Source: Nostoc sp. JL34 (GTDB taxonomy: Bacteria > Cyanobacteriota > Cyanobacteriia > Cyanobacteriales > Nostocaceae). Taken from it: a stretch of DNA of 54,888 bases. The notes below the pieces were generated by a model. That model saw only the letters and a program-made list of their open reading frames with translations, was not told the origin of the DNA and made no database searches. Made by a program: the position numbers and the translations under genes. Of this stretch, positions 17,452 through 26,302 are shown piece by piece (the first letter of the stretch is position 1; every line of letters starts with the position of its first letter). The stretch covers positions 1 to 54,888 of the forward strand of contig NZ_JABXKQ010000148.1 of assembly GCF_017114945.1 (NCBI RefSeq). The letters run 5' to 3'.

Positions 17452-18954
17452 ATGAACTTATTTGACCTTTTAGCAGGGGAAGACAATCATTCAGCCCTAA
17501 TTATGCCTGGGGGGCGATCGCTAACCTATAAACAATTGCGCGAGAATGTTGTTGGACTAGTATCCCAACTCAACAGCTTTGGATTGAAACGGGGAGAACG
17601 CATTGCCATTGCAATGACTAACGGTTCACCAATGGCTATTACCTTTTTGGCTGCCGCCCTATGTGGCACTGCTGCTCCCCTAAATCCCAAATACAAGCAA
17701 GAAGAATTTGCCTTCTACTACGAAGATACCCAAGCAAAAGCACTGATTGTGTTGTCTGAGGGGCCAGAAGCAGCCATTGCCGCTGTTACACCCGACATGA
17801 TGCTGATTAATGCCAAGGTAAACACTGACGGTACATTAAGCTTTGAACTGGGGACTAAAGACTGGGAACTGGGGACTGGGGACTGGGAAAATTTGGTTGA
17901 GGACGATGATATAGCGATGATTCTCCACACTAGCGGTACTACCAGTCGTCCCAAACGTGTGCCGATTCGTCATCGGAACTTAATCGCTTCAGCTGGCAAC
18001 CTCATTAGTGCTTACTCACTCACAGGAGCTGACATTACATTTTGTCTAATGCCGCTGTTCCACATTCACGGATTGGTGGGTTGTTTGCTGGCAACTCTGG
18101 CATCGGGGGGTACACTAGTTTGTCCCAATGGTTTTAATGCCCTAGAGTTTTGGAAACTGGTAGATACCTACAAACCTACCTGGTACTCCGCAGCACCAAC
18201 CATGCACCAGACTATTTTGGCACGGGCTAGCCGCAACACAGAAATTGTCAAAGCTAACCGCTTTCGTTTCATTCGCTCTAGTAGCGCTTCTTTGCCCCCA
18301 ATTATCATTGAACAGCTAGAGGCAACTCTCCATGCTCCGGTGGTGGAATCTTACAGCATGACTGAAGCATCTCACTTAATGACCACCAATCCCCTACCGC
18401 CAAAAGTCAGGAAACCAGGTACTGTAGGTTATGGCTTTGGCGTGGAAGTCGGCATTATGGATGCTGAAGACAAACTGCTATCTCAGGGAAACTTGGGTGA
18501 GGTGGTGGTAAAAGCACCCAATATTATAGATGGCTACGAAAACAACCCGGAAGCTAACGCCACAGCTTTTGTGAACGGTTGGTTCCGCACAGGGGATCAG
18601 GGGACAGTGGATGAAGACGGCTACCTCCGCTTGACTGGACGCATTAAAGAATTGATTAATCGAGGTGGGGAAAAAATTTCTCCCTTAGAAGTGGATGATG
18701 TCTTGCTGCGCCATCCTGCCGTCGCCGAAGCTTTGGCCTTTGCCGTCCCCCACAAATCTTTAGGAGAAGATATCCACGCTGCTGTGGTTTTGAAAGCCGA
18801 AACTGACGAAAAAGAACTTTTAGCTCACTGTTCAACCATGCTGGCAGACTTCAAAGTTCCTAAGCAAATTCACATTTTAGATCAACTACCTCGTGGTGCT
18901 ACCGGGAAACTGCAACGGTTAGCTATGGCGAAATTGCTGAATATAGGGGAGTAG
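17452..18954 (+). CDS. AMP-dependent acyl-CoA ligase, oxalate-CoA ligase (AAE3/Pcs60)-like
   Basis: A 500-residue adenylate-forming enzyme. The P-loop is LHTSGTTSRPKR (residues 158-169); the others are YSMTEASHLMTTNPLPP, GWFRTGDQG, GRIKELINRGGEKISPLEV and the catalytic C-terminal Lys in PRGATGKLQR. The MTEASH...NPLP..KPGTVG stretch is close to the yeast Pcs60/plant AAE3 oxalyl-CoA synthetases, so oxalate or another short acid is a plausible substrate; this is inferred. Residues about 131-146 (LGTKDWELGTGDWENL) are encoded by a GGGACTG-type repeat inserted in frame. The stop codon is inside another short repeat (GTAGGGA, GTAGGGG). The gene stands alone and converges with the large kinase. Confidence 0.85.
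   Translation: MNLFDLLAGEDNHSALIMPGGRSLTYKQLRENVVGLVSQLNSFGLKRGERIAIAMTNGSPMAITFLAAALCGTAAPLNPKYKQEEFAFYYEDTQAKALIVLSEGPEAAIAAVTPDMMLINAKVNTDGTLSFELGTKDWELGTGDWENLVEDDDIAMILHTSGTTSRPKRVPIRHRNLIASAGNLISAYSLTGADITFCLMPLFHIHGLVGCLLATLASGGTLVCPNGFNALEFWKLVDTYKPTWYSAAPTMHQTILARASRNTEIVKANRFRFIRSSSASLPPIIIEQLEATLHAPVVESYSMTEASHLMTTNPLPPKVRKPGTVGYGFGVEVGIMDAEDKLLSQGNLGEVVVKAPNIIDGYENNPEANATAFVNGWFRTGDQGTVDEDGYLRLTGRIKELINRGGEKISPLEVDDVLLRHPAVAEALAFAVPHKSLGEDIHAAVVLKAETDEKELLAHCSTMLADFKVPKQIHILDQLPRGATGKLQRLAMAKLLNIGE
17844..17888. repeat. In-frame GGGACTG-type repeat inside the ligase gene
   Basis: GAACTGGGGACT, AAAGACTGG, GAACTGGGGACT, GGGGACTGGG follow one another within the coding sequence. Arrays of this kind are normally intergenic in Nostoc; here it adds about 15 residues in the linker before the P-loop without breaking the frame. 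Confidence 0.7.
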
Positions 18955-19065
18955 GGAGTAGGGGAGAAAACCGCGCTGCTGAGGCTCGATGACTCGCTAA
19001 CGCTGCGCTATCGCGCTTGGCGTCTCCCTTTGGGAGATGACTCACTACCGCTTCGCTAACACCAG
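18951..19065. other. Convergent spacer with repeat over the ligase stop and a small hairpin
   Basis: GTAGGGA and GTAGGGG (18951-18964) overlap the ligase stop TAG at 18952-18954. TCTCCC-TTT-GGGAGA at 19023-19037 forms a short hairpin that could serve both convergent genes as a weak terminator. Confidence 0.45.
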
Positions 19066-22000
19066 TCATACAGAATTCAGAATTGAACTCTGTTTTGTTA
19101 GAAATTCTTGAATACGGTTGACAAATTCTTCTAATTCTGAAATTAAGTTAGTCGTACCTCTAAGCTCTTGATAGTCAGCTAGTTGTTCTAGTTTGTCTGC
19201 TGCTAGGTACATAACTGAGGCTCCAATATTGGCACTGGCACCTTTAAGATGATGGGCTTCTCGGGCTATTTGGTCAAAGTCATGAGATGCGATCGCTGCT
19301 TTAATTATCTCTAAACGGGGTTTAATATCTTCAATGCATATTTGCAATAGATTTAATTCAAATTCTTGATCGTTTCCCGATATCTGATGCAAGTGTTCCC
19401 AATCAATTGCTAGGTCAGTGGAAATTATCTGTTCATACACAACTGCCTCTTGTTGCGAAACGATCACGCCTGTCCAATGCTCTAGGGTTGCAGCCAATTT
19501 TTCTTTAAACACTGGCTTACTCAAATAGTCGTCCATTCCGGCATTTAGACACATTTGTTCATCTTCTTTCATCGCATTAGCTGTCATCGCAATCACCACA
19601 GGACGACGACGCAGGGCAAAAGTGTCCTCTTGCCAACGATGAATTTCTTTTGTGGTTTCCAATCCGTCGAGAATTGGCATTTGGCAATCCATTAGAATCA
19701 AATCGTAAGGAATTTTTTCTAATTGCTGCAAAACTTCCCTGCCATTAGCAACGACATCGGCTTTGTAGCCCAAACTCTGGAGTTGCTTCAAGGCTACTTT
19801 CTGATTCACCAAATTATCTTCAGCTATGAGAATTCTTAACTTGGATTTAGTAGAGGGGTTCGGGGAAGAGGAAGTAAGAATGCCGGAATTTTCTGTACTC
19901 TGGATTTCTTCAGTAGCCTCTAGCTTCCAGTCTCTAGCCCCTTGTGCTGATTTCGGCTGAGTTTCTAAAATAGTCGTGATCGTATCGAGAAGTCGTGATG
20001 GCTTAATAGGTTTGACCAAATAAGCAGCGAATCCGATTTTGAGCGCCTGCTGTACTTCATCCCGTTGATTAGTAGAGGCGAGCATAATCAAAGGTATCTC
20101 AGCAATTGCAGAATTGGCTTGAATTTGTTCTCCTATTGTCATGCCATTTGTTCGGGGTATTTGCATATCAACCAAGGCGACATCATAAAATTTCCCTTGC
20201 TCACAAGCTTGCTGAATAACTTTGAGGGCCGCAGCAATATTGTCAGCTTGATCTACCTGCATTCCCCAATAAGTAGCTTGATGGGAAATAATTTTGCAAT
20301 TAGTAGCGTTGTTATCCACCATTAACAAGCGGCGATTGTGCAAAAGTCCGCGATCGCATTTTGGCAAAACAGGCTCTACTTGGTTGGTAAAAAGCACCTC
20401 AAACCAAAACGTAGATCCTTTTCCTACTTGACTTTCTACCCCAATCACTCCTCCCATCAAGGTCACTAGTTGTTTACAGATGGCTAATCCCAAACCGGTA
20501 CCACCATACTTGCGAGTCGTAGAAGCATCCACTTGGGTAAATGGCGTAAAGAGTTTGCGTTGATCTTCAGGGCTAATGCCAAGACCTGTATCTGTAACGG
20601 CAAAATGGATAGTGGCTGTAGTGGAGGAAAACGAACGCAATTCGGCTTGTACTAATACTTCGCCAGTGCTGGTGAACTTGATGGCGTTGCTGATTAAATT
20701 CATCAGAATTTGTCGCAGTCTACCAGTATCTCCTTTGAGGTGAGTGGGAACATTGTGCTCAATCATAGCGGCAATTTCTAATCCCTTGTTATGAGCAGAG
20801 GGAGCCAATAATTCCACCACTTCTTCCACACAAGTGGATAGGTCAAAATCTAGAGTTTCGAGAGCCATCTCTCCAGCCTCAAGTTTAGAAAGATCCAAAA
20901 TCTCGTTGATTAAACTTAAAAGGGCATCTCCACTACTCCGAATTATTTCAATAAAATCTCGCTGTTCTGCGTCTAAGGGAGTATCTAACACCAAACTGGT
21001 CATTCCCAATACAGCGTTCATCGGAGTGCGAATTTCATGACTGATATTTGCCAAAAAGGCACTTTTCGTCTGAGAAGCTAATTCGGCTTGGCGGCGGGCA
21101 ATTTCGAGTTCTTGTCGCTGACGAGTTTCTGCTGCTAATAGTTGGGCTTGGGTTAAGGCAATACCTACTTGGTCGGCTATTTGCCGCAAAAGATGAGTTT
21201 CAAAGCCAGACCAGTGGTGAGAATCGTCACACTGATGAACTATGAGCAAACCGCGAACTTCTTCTTTGACAAGAATGGGCACAACCAAATTGACCTTGAC
21301 CCCAAACTGTTGCATTAATTCCAGATGGCTTTGTTCAACTTCCAACAGATCCAAGTTAGCCAGCCCTAAAACCCTTCCTTGACGGTACTGCTGTAGATAG
21401 TATTGTTGTAGATATTCTGCTTGGAAGTAGGGGGGAGTGATGCTTTGCTCCTTGATTGCTGGTAAGCCAGAAACTACTGCTTCAATAACGGTGTTTGCAG
21501 ACTGATCTGGTAAAAGCTGATAGATCAAAACTCGGTCAGTCTGGAGAATCTTTTGTACCTCCTCGACAGTGATTTGGAGAATTTCTTCAATTTGCAAAGA
21601 CTGGCGAATCTTGAGGGTGATTTCGGTAAATAGTTGCGATCGCAAATTTTGGCGTTGTATTTCTTCTTCAGCCTGTTTTTGCTGGATAAATTGCCCTACT
21701 TGCTCACCGATAGAATTCATCGCTTTTATCAAATCTTGGTCAGGCGGATGGATTTCACGGTTGAAGCAGGTAATGACACCGAGGATTTTGTTACCGCTGC
21801 GGATCGGAAAACCAAAAGCGGCATGTAGTCCTACTTGAGCAGCTATTTTGAAGTTAGGGAAATTAATATCTTTAGCGATATCAGCGATCCAAACAGATTC
21901 AGAACTAGCCCAAACCCGTCCAGGTAGTCCAATTCCTCGGACAAAAGTGGTTTGGCGCTTCAGTGTTTCAAACTCTTGCATCTCAAGGGATGGTTTATGC

Positions 22001-23730
22001 CATATATCGAGAAAACGCAACACATTTGCCTGCTGATCCACCATCCAAATTTCACCCAAATCCCATCTCAAACTCTCACAGATCCCTTGCAAAATTTGGC
22101 GGGTAGCTTCGTTGATTGTGGCGGACTCTGCTAAGACGCGGGTTGCAGCATATTGTGCAGTCAAATGCTGTTGTGTTCGTTTGCGATCGGTAATGTCAAT
22201 CCCAGTGCCAACAATGTACTCAATACAGCCCTGATAGTCTTTTAAAATGGTATTCGACCAGGAAATCAGCCGCCGACTACCATTCTTCATTACCCAATAA
22301 TTTTCGTACTCATTGGGAAGTTGACCAGTTAGCAATTGCTCAAAAACTGCTTTAATCGGCTCCACCTCTTCAGGAATTAGGAACAAGTTCCAGCAATACC
22401 TACCCCTCACCTCATCAAAAGAGTAACCCGTTATTTGCTCACAGGCTTGATTGAAACGAACGATTTGCCCTTGAGAATCGAGAACTATTACCAAGGCGCC
22501 GACTGTATCAAGGACTGCTGAGATAAAGTTGCGTTCTTGATTTAAGGTTTCTTCTGTTCTCTTCCGCTCAGTAACCTCACGATAGATGAAGTAGTAGACT
22601 ACAGCAAGAACGATAAAACTGAGGCTGATGGCGATCGCAAGTGTCACAATTGTGTTGCGATTCCTAGCTTGTTTTGCTTGTGACTGCTGCTGAAGCCACC
22701 CCCTTTGCTCGTTCTCTATCTCATTGATCGCCTTGCGGATATCATCCATGAGATTTTGTTGATCGTTTCTCAGTAGTACTTGCAACGCCGCCTCTAATCC
22801 CTTATTCTGGCGCAAGTCAATAGTCTGTTTTAGTTCAGTAAGTTTAGCCGTTATGAGAAATTCCAGCGTTGCGATCTGCTTTCGTTGATTCGGTTGATTT
22901 GCTGTTAAATTCTTCAGTTTGGCAATTTCTTGATCGACGTTAGCAAGTGCTGCTTGATACGGTTTGAGATAACTTTGTTTTCCAGTCAGGATGTAAGCAC
23001 TTTGTCTAGTCTCAGCATCCTTGATGTAGGTCAGTAGTTCTTCTACACTGTTGAGTTTTTTATAAGTATTTTTTACTATACTGCGATTATTAGTAGATCC
23101 TCTTGTATGTTGATAAGAAACCACGCCAATCAAAACTAAAATTGCCGACGCCAAACCAAAACCTGCGGCAATCTTTTTGAAAAATTGCTTGCGTACTTTC
23201 TGCGTCTGTTTGCTTTTCTTGGTAACAAGTACCAAACTGGCTAAATTTCGGCGCAATTCCAATTGCTTAATGACTTGACGACCTAAGGTTCGTAATGCCT
23301 CAAGTTGTTCTGGAGTAAGTTCTCGTGGTACGTAGTCAATTACACATAGGGTTCCTAGTGCATATCCCTCAGGATTAGTCAGAGGAACACCAACATAAAA
23401 TCGGATATTTGGATCAGAAGTGACCAGTGGGTTTGTAGCGAACCGTTCGTCATCTGTTGCATCAGGCACAACCAAAACCTCAGGGTGTAGTATAGCATGG
23501 GCACAGAATGCCAAATCTCGGTGTGTTTCTAGGACTTCCATTCCGACTTTTGACTTGAACCACTGGCGATTTGTATCAATCAAGCTAATTAAGGCAATAG
23601 GAGTCTGACAAATATACGAGGCTAAACGGGTGAGATCGTCAAAGGCGGCTTCAGATGGCGTATCGAGAATCTTATACTGCAAAAGCGTCTCGATTCTCTG
23701 TGCTTCGTTATCAGGTAATGGTGCTTTCAT
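19066..23730 (-). CDS. Hybrid sensor histidine kinase, GAF-CHASE3-PAS-GAF-GAF-HisKA-HATPase-REC-REC-HPt
   Basis: A 1554-residue membrane phosphorelay protein. Domains by position: N-terminal GAF 20-160; membrane span 187-207; CHASE3-type sensor 210-355 (RQSAYILTGKQSYL); second span 359-383; PAS 400-520; GAF 530-690; phytochrome-type GAF 700-865; HisKA with phospho-His898 (ISHEIRTPMNAVLGM); HATPase (DTGLGIS, GGTGLGLAI); REC1 with Asp1188; REC2 with Asp1348; HPt with His1493 (AHHLKGASANIG). All phosphotransfer residues are present; REC1 has VDNN instead of the usual double acid. The third GAF resembles cyanobacteriochrome GAFs (HLELMQQFGV..NLVVPI), but the residue before His802 is Ser801, where the bilin-attaching Cys is expected. 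No output regulator gene lies beside it. Confidence 0.93.
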   Translation of the reverse strand: MKAPLPDNEAQRIETLLQYKILDTPSEAAFDDLTRLASYICQTPIALISLIDTNRQWFKSKVGMEVLETHRDLAFCAHAILHPEVLVVPDATDDERFATNPLVTSDPNIRFYVGVPLTNPEGYALGTLCVIDYVPRELTPEQLEALRTLGRQVIKQLELRRNLASLVLVTKKSKQTQKVRKQFFKKIAAGFGLASAILVLIGVVSYQHTRGSTNNRSIVKNTYKKLNSVEELLTYIKDAETRQSAYILTGKQSYLKPYQAALANVDQEIAKLKNLTANQPNQRKQIATLEFLITAKLTELKQTIDLRQNKGLEAALQVLLRNDQQNLMDDIRKAINEIENEQRGWLQQQSQAKQARNRNTIVTLAIAISLSFIVLAVVYYFIYREVTERKRTEETLNQERNFISAVLDTVGALVIVLDSQGQIVRFNQACEQITGYSFDEVRGRYCWNLFLIPEEVEPIKAVFEQLLTGQLPNEYENYWVMKNGSRRLISWSNTILKDYQGCIEYIVGTGIDITDRKRTQQHLTAQYAATRVLAESATINEATRQILQGICESLRWDLGEIWMVDQQANVLRFLDIWHKPSLEMQEFETLKRQTTFVRGIGLPGRVWASSESVWIADIAKDINFPNFKIAAQVGLHAAFGFPIRSGNKILGVITCFNREIHPPDQDLIKAMNSIGEQVGQFIQQKQAEEEIQRQNLRSQLFTEITLKIRQSLQIEEILQITVEEVQKILQTDRVLIYQLLPDQSANTVIEAVVSGLPAIKEQSITPPYFQAEYLQQYYLQQYRQGRVLGLANLDLLEVEQSHLELMQQFGVKVNLVVPILVKEEVRGLLIVHQCDDSHHWSGFETHLLRQIADQVGIALTQAQLLAAETRQRQELEIARRQAELASQTKSAFLANISHEIRTPMNAVLGMTSLVLDTPLDAEQRDFIEIIRSSGDALLSLINEILDLSKLEAGEMALETLDFDLSTCVEEVVELLAPSAHNKGLEIAAMIEHNVPTHLKGDTGRLRQILMNLISNAIKFTSTGEVLVQAELRSFSSTTATIHFAVTDTGLGISPEDQRKLFTPFTQVDASTTRKYGGTGLGLAICKQLVTLMGGVIGVESQVGKGSTFWFEVLFTNQVEPVLPKCDRGLLHNRRLLMVDNNATNCKIISHQATYWGMQVDQADNIAAALKVIQQACEQGKFYDVALVDMQIPRTNGMTIGEQIQANSAIAEIPLIMLASTNQRDEVQQALKIGFAAYLVKPIKPSRLLDTITTILETQPKSAQGARDWKLEATEEIQSTENSGILTSSSPNPSTKSKLRILIAEDNLVNQKVALKQLQSLGYKADVVANGREVLQQLEKIPYDLILMDCQMPILDGLETTKEIHRWQEDTFALRRRPVVIAMTANAMKEDEQMCLNAGMDDYLSKPVFKEKLAATLEHWTGVIVSQQEAVVYEQIISTDLAIDWEHLHQISGNDQEFELNLLQICIEDIKPRLEIIKAAIASHDFDQIAREAHHLKGASANIGASVMYLAADKLEQLADYQELRGTTNLISELEEFVNRIQEFLTKQSSILNSV

Positions 23731-23756
23731 CCTTGAGCCTTATCTACATTACTGGG

Positions 23757-23858
23757 GAAGAAGCAGGGGAGGCAGGCGAGGCAGGGGAGGCAGGGGAGCA
23801 GGAAATAACCAATGCCCCATGCCCAATGCCCAATGACCAATGCCCAATGCCCAGTTCA
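23757..23858. repeat. Short tandem repeats (GGGGAGGCA and AATGCCC types)
   Basis: GGGGAGGCAGGCGAGGCAG-like units near 23766-23802 are followed by AATGCCC/CATGCCC/AATGACC heptamers near 23811-23852. This is a typical Nostoc intergenic STRR between the kinase (minus) and the YnfA-type gene (plus), covering the likely promoter regions of both. Confidence 0.75.
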
Positions 23859-23944
23859 ACAAACTTACTTTAATTAATGACAATAGTTTGGTTAAAAGCG
23901 TTAGCGTAATTTCACTGAGTTCAGTTTATTAAATAATGAGTTAA

Positions 23945-24268
23945 ATGATTAAGTCTCTACTGTATTTTTTATGGGCTGGTTTATTTGAAATCGGGGGCGG
24001 CTATCTGATCTGGTTGTGGTTGCGCGAAGGTAAACCGTTCTGGTGGGGGATATTGGGGGGAATTGCTTTAGCTTTCTATGGAATTATTGCGACTCTCCAA
24101 CCGGCGAATTTTGGCAGAGTGTATGCGGCTTACGGCGGCGTATTTATGGTGATGGCAATGCTTTGGGGTTGGAAGGTAGACGGGGTAACTCCAGACCGCT
24201 ACGACTTAATGGGAGTATGTTTAGCTTTAGTGAGTGTTTTAATTATCATGTTTGCACCTAGAGCTTAA
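23945..24268 (+). CDS. YnfA/UPF0060-family membrane protein
   Basis: A 107-residue protein with four hydrophobic segments (about 4-22, 32-50, 60-78, 88-104), the size and pattern of UPF0060/YnfA proteins. Family signatures are LFEIGGGYLIWLWLREGK, GRVYAAYGGVFMVMAMLWGW and the DRYD turn before the last helix. The family is related in layout to small multidrug-resistance transporters; its substrate is not established. The ATG start lies after a 200-base spacer rich in repeats. It is probably monocistronic. Confidence 0.92.
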   Translation: MIKSLLYFLWAGLFEIGGGYLIWLWLREGKPFWWGILGGIALAFYGIIATLQPANFGRVYAAYGGVFMVMAMLWGWKVDGVTPDRYDLMGVCLALVSVLIIMFAPRA

Positions 24269-24742
24269 GTAAAATTTATATATTATTTTTGACCAATAAA
24301 TTTTATCTTATTACCTTTTCAACAGATAATAACTTTAGGCAAAATTGCAAAACTTTTTTAGCAACTAACCGATGGAAAGCAACCATGCGGATATTTCTCC
24401 ATGTATGCGTCAGATACAAAGAGGAATCACGACATATTTGGGCAAATTATCTGATAAATGACAATTATTGGAAATTCTCATAAATATCTTGGTTTGTAAC
24501 ATTAGGTAACTAAAGATTTGGAATTTTGTAGCGCTTGAATAAAATGTTATTTTTCAAAAAAAAGATGCAATAATTCCATGCGTACACCCTGATTTCAATC
24601 TTGGCAACTACAATCAGGATTATATTTTTGTTAACATTTCAAGAAAATTCAGGTTAAGTAACTTTCAAGACAAAATTGTGTCAACAAAAGTAATCAAATG
24701 TAGTTAAGTATACAAATCATTGGTGCTTAGGAAGAAAAAGAA
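24269..24742. promoter_or_regulatory. Upstream region of amt
   Basis: No gene is supported. Besides the NtcA-type site at 24700-24713 there is a near match GTA-N8-TAA at 24496-24509, followed 30 bases later by a good TAN3T -10-like hexamer (TAAAAT, 24540-24545). The region is AT-rich, as expected for nitrogen-controlled promoters. Confidence 0.5.
24700..24713 (+). promoter_or_regulatory. NtcA-type binding site (GTA-N8-TAC)
   Basis: GTAGTTAAGTATAC matches the NtcA consensus exactly. NtcA activates nitrogen-assimilation genes, amt among them, under nitrogen limitation. The site ends 29 bases before the GTG start, which is too close for the usual activator geometry (site near -41), so either another TSS/start is used or the site acts differently. 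Confidence 0.5.
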
Positions 24743-26158
24743 GTGTTGAAGAAAGTTGTGATGATTGGGGCTATCACCCTACTGTTTTTGGGAGTACCGC
24801 TGATGGGCAATGCTTTTGCCCAAACACCAGCCGCTGCTCCACCTACTGCTGATACTGGAGATACAGCATTTATGCTGATTTCAGCAGCACTTGTGCTGCT
24901 AATGACACCAGGATTGGCGTTCTTCTATGGTGGATTTGTGCGATCGCGCAACGTCCTAAACACATTGATGATGAGCTTTGTGTTAATGGCGATTGTGGGA
25001 GTTACCTGGATTCTCTGGGGTTATAGTCTTTCTTTTGCGCCAGGTTTACCGTTTATCGGTGGATTGCAATGGTTCGGGTTGAATGGTGTCGGGTTAGAGA
25101 TAACCGATTATCTCAAAGGGTCAAACCCGCCGGAAGTCGTCTCTTATGCCGGAACGATACCCCACCAGGCATTCATGATCTACCAAGCCATGTTTGCCAT
25201 TATCACCCCAGCCTTAATTTCTGGAGCGATCGCAGAGCGGATGAGTTTCCGCGCCTATTCCTTGTTTGTGCTACTGTGGTCAACCTTTGTTTACGCCCCC
25301 CTGGCCCACATGGTATGGGCGAAAGGTGGATTTTTAGGTTTGTATGGTGGATTGGGTGCTCTCGACTTTGCCGGTGGTACAGTAGTTCACATTAGTTCTG
25401 GCGTTTCAGCCCTGGTAGCTGCGATCGTCCTTGGGCCTCGCAAAACCCATCCTGATCGCCTTAGCCCCCCGCACAACGTTCCGTTTATTTTGCTAGGTGC
25501 TGGCTTGCTGTGGTTTGGTTGGTTCGGCTTCAACGCTGGGAGTGCCCTATCTGTTGCTAGTGGAACTTCTGGTAACTTAGTCACAAATGTGGCAACAACA
25601 GCCTTTGTCGCCACCAATGCAGCGGCGGCGGCAGCAGCTTTAATGTGGCTAATTTTGGAAGCAGCTTTACGGGGTAAACCAACCGCCGTGGGAGCAGCGA
25701 CAGGAGCCGTTGCTGGTTTGGTGGGCATCACTCCCGCCGCCGGATTTGTCACACCGCTATCAGCGATTTTAATTGGTTTCATCACCGCCTTTGTTTGCTT
25801 CTATGCCATCAGTTTCAAGCACAAGCTAGAAATTGACGATGCTTTAGATACCTATCCCGTGCATGGGGTTGGTGGTACAGTGGGGGCAATTTTAACGGCC
25901 ATCTTTGCCACGACTCAAGTCAACGGAGGAGGTAAAGATGGAGTGCTGCGTGGTAATTTGGGTGAATTGGGAGTTGAACTAGCAGCAATTGCCGTTGCTT
26001 ATGCGATCGCAGGTGTTGGTACGTGGATTATCCTCAAGGTGATCGATGCTACAGTCGGTCTGCGAGTCAAAGAAGAAGCGGAATTGCAAGGTTTGGATAT
26101 CAACGAACACGGTGAAGAAGGTTATAACTCAGAATTTGGCGATCGTCCCACTCAGTAG
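24743..26158 (+). CDS. amt: Ammonium transporter (Amt/MEP/Rh family)
   Basis: A 471-residue ammonium channel with a signal-like first hydrophobic stretch (LLFLGVPLMGNAFAQ) and then 11 membrane segments. Family motifs: TPGLAFFYGGFVRSRNVLN, the DFAGGTVVHISSGVSAL signature with the pore His, LLWFGWFGFNAGSAL, and DTYPVHGVGGTVGAI with the second twin His. The cytoplasmic tail (residues 425-471) is acidic. It is expected in the plasma membrane as a trimer, importing ammonium under nitrogen limitation. The start is GTG (VLKK) with AGGAAG about 8 bases upstream; ATG at 24761 is an alternative. No glnB/glnK gene is adjacent. Confidence 0.94.
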   Translation: MLKKVVMIGAITLLFLGVPLMGNAFAQTPAAAPPTADTGDTAFMLISAALVLLMTPGLAFFYGGFVRSRNVLNTLMMSFVLMAIVGVTWILWGYSLSFAPGLPFIGGLQWFGLNGVGLEITDYLKGSNPPEVVSYAGTIPHQAFMIYQAMFAIITPALISGAIAERMSFRAYSLFVLLWSTFVYAPLAHMVWAKGGFLGLYGGLGALDFAGGTVVHISSGVSALVAAIVLGPRKTHPDRLSPPHNVPFILLGAGLLWFGWFGFNAGSALSVASGTSGNLVTNVATTAFVATNAAAAAAALMWLILEAALRGKPTAVGAATGAVAGLVGITPAAGFVTPLSAILIGFITAFVCFYAISFKHKLEIDDALDTYPVHGVGGTVGAILTAIFATTQVNGGGKDGVLRGNLGELGVELAAIAVAYAIAGVGTWIILKVIDATVGLRVKEEAELQGLDINEHGEEGYNSEFGDRPTQ

Positions 26159-26160
26159 AG

Positions 26161-26188
26161 AGTGCTGAGTGCTGAGTTTGGAGTTTGG
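26161..26188. repeat. Heptamer array directly after the amt stop
   Basis: AGTGCTG twice and AGTTTGG twice, exact heptamers, begin three bases after the stop TAG. The amt end itself (ACTCAGTAG) resembles the heptamers seen at 3412-3439. Confidence 0.75.
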
Positions 26189-26302
26189 AGGAAAGAACTT
26201 TCTGTTTGCTTCTCCAATTCCCAATCCCCCACTTTAAAATTGTGTCATTTGCGATCGCTAGCGTTAAAATTTGATTCAAATAATTGGTAAATTTCGCTAG
26301 TC

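Noticed and set aside
19066..23730. Possible functional cyanobacteriochrome
   Set aside because: The bilin-attachment Cys is Ser in the third GAF, so a covalent photoreceptor is not claimed.
25387..25785. 132-codon Ala/Pro-rich frame opposite amt
   Set aside because: It is the antisense shadow of a GC-rich part of amt; such Ala/Pro/Thr-rich frames are common artefacts.
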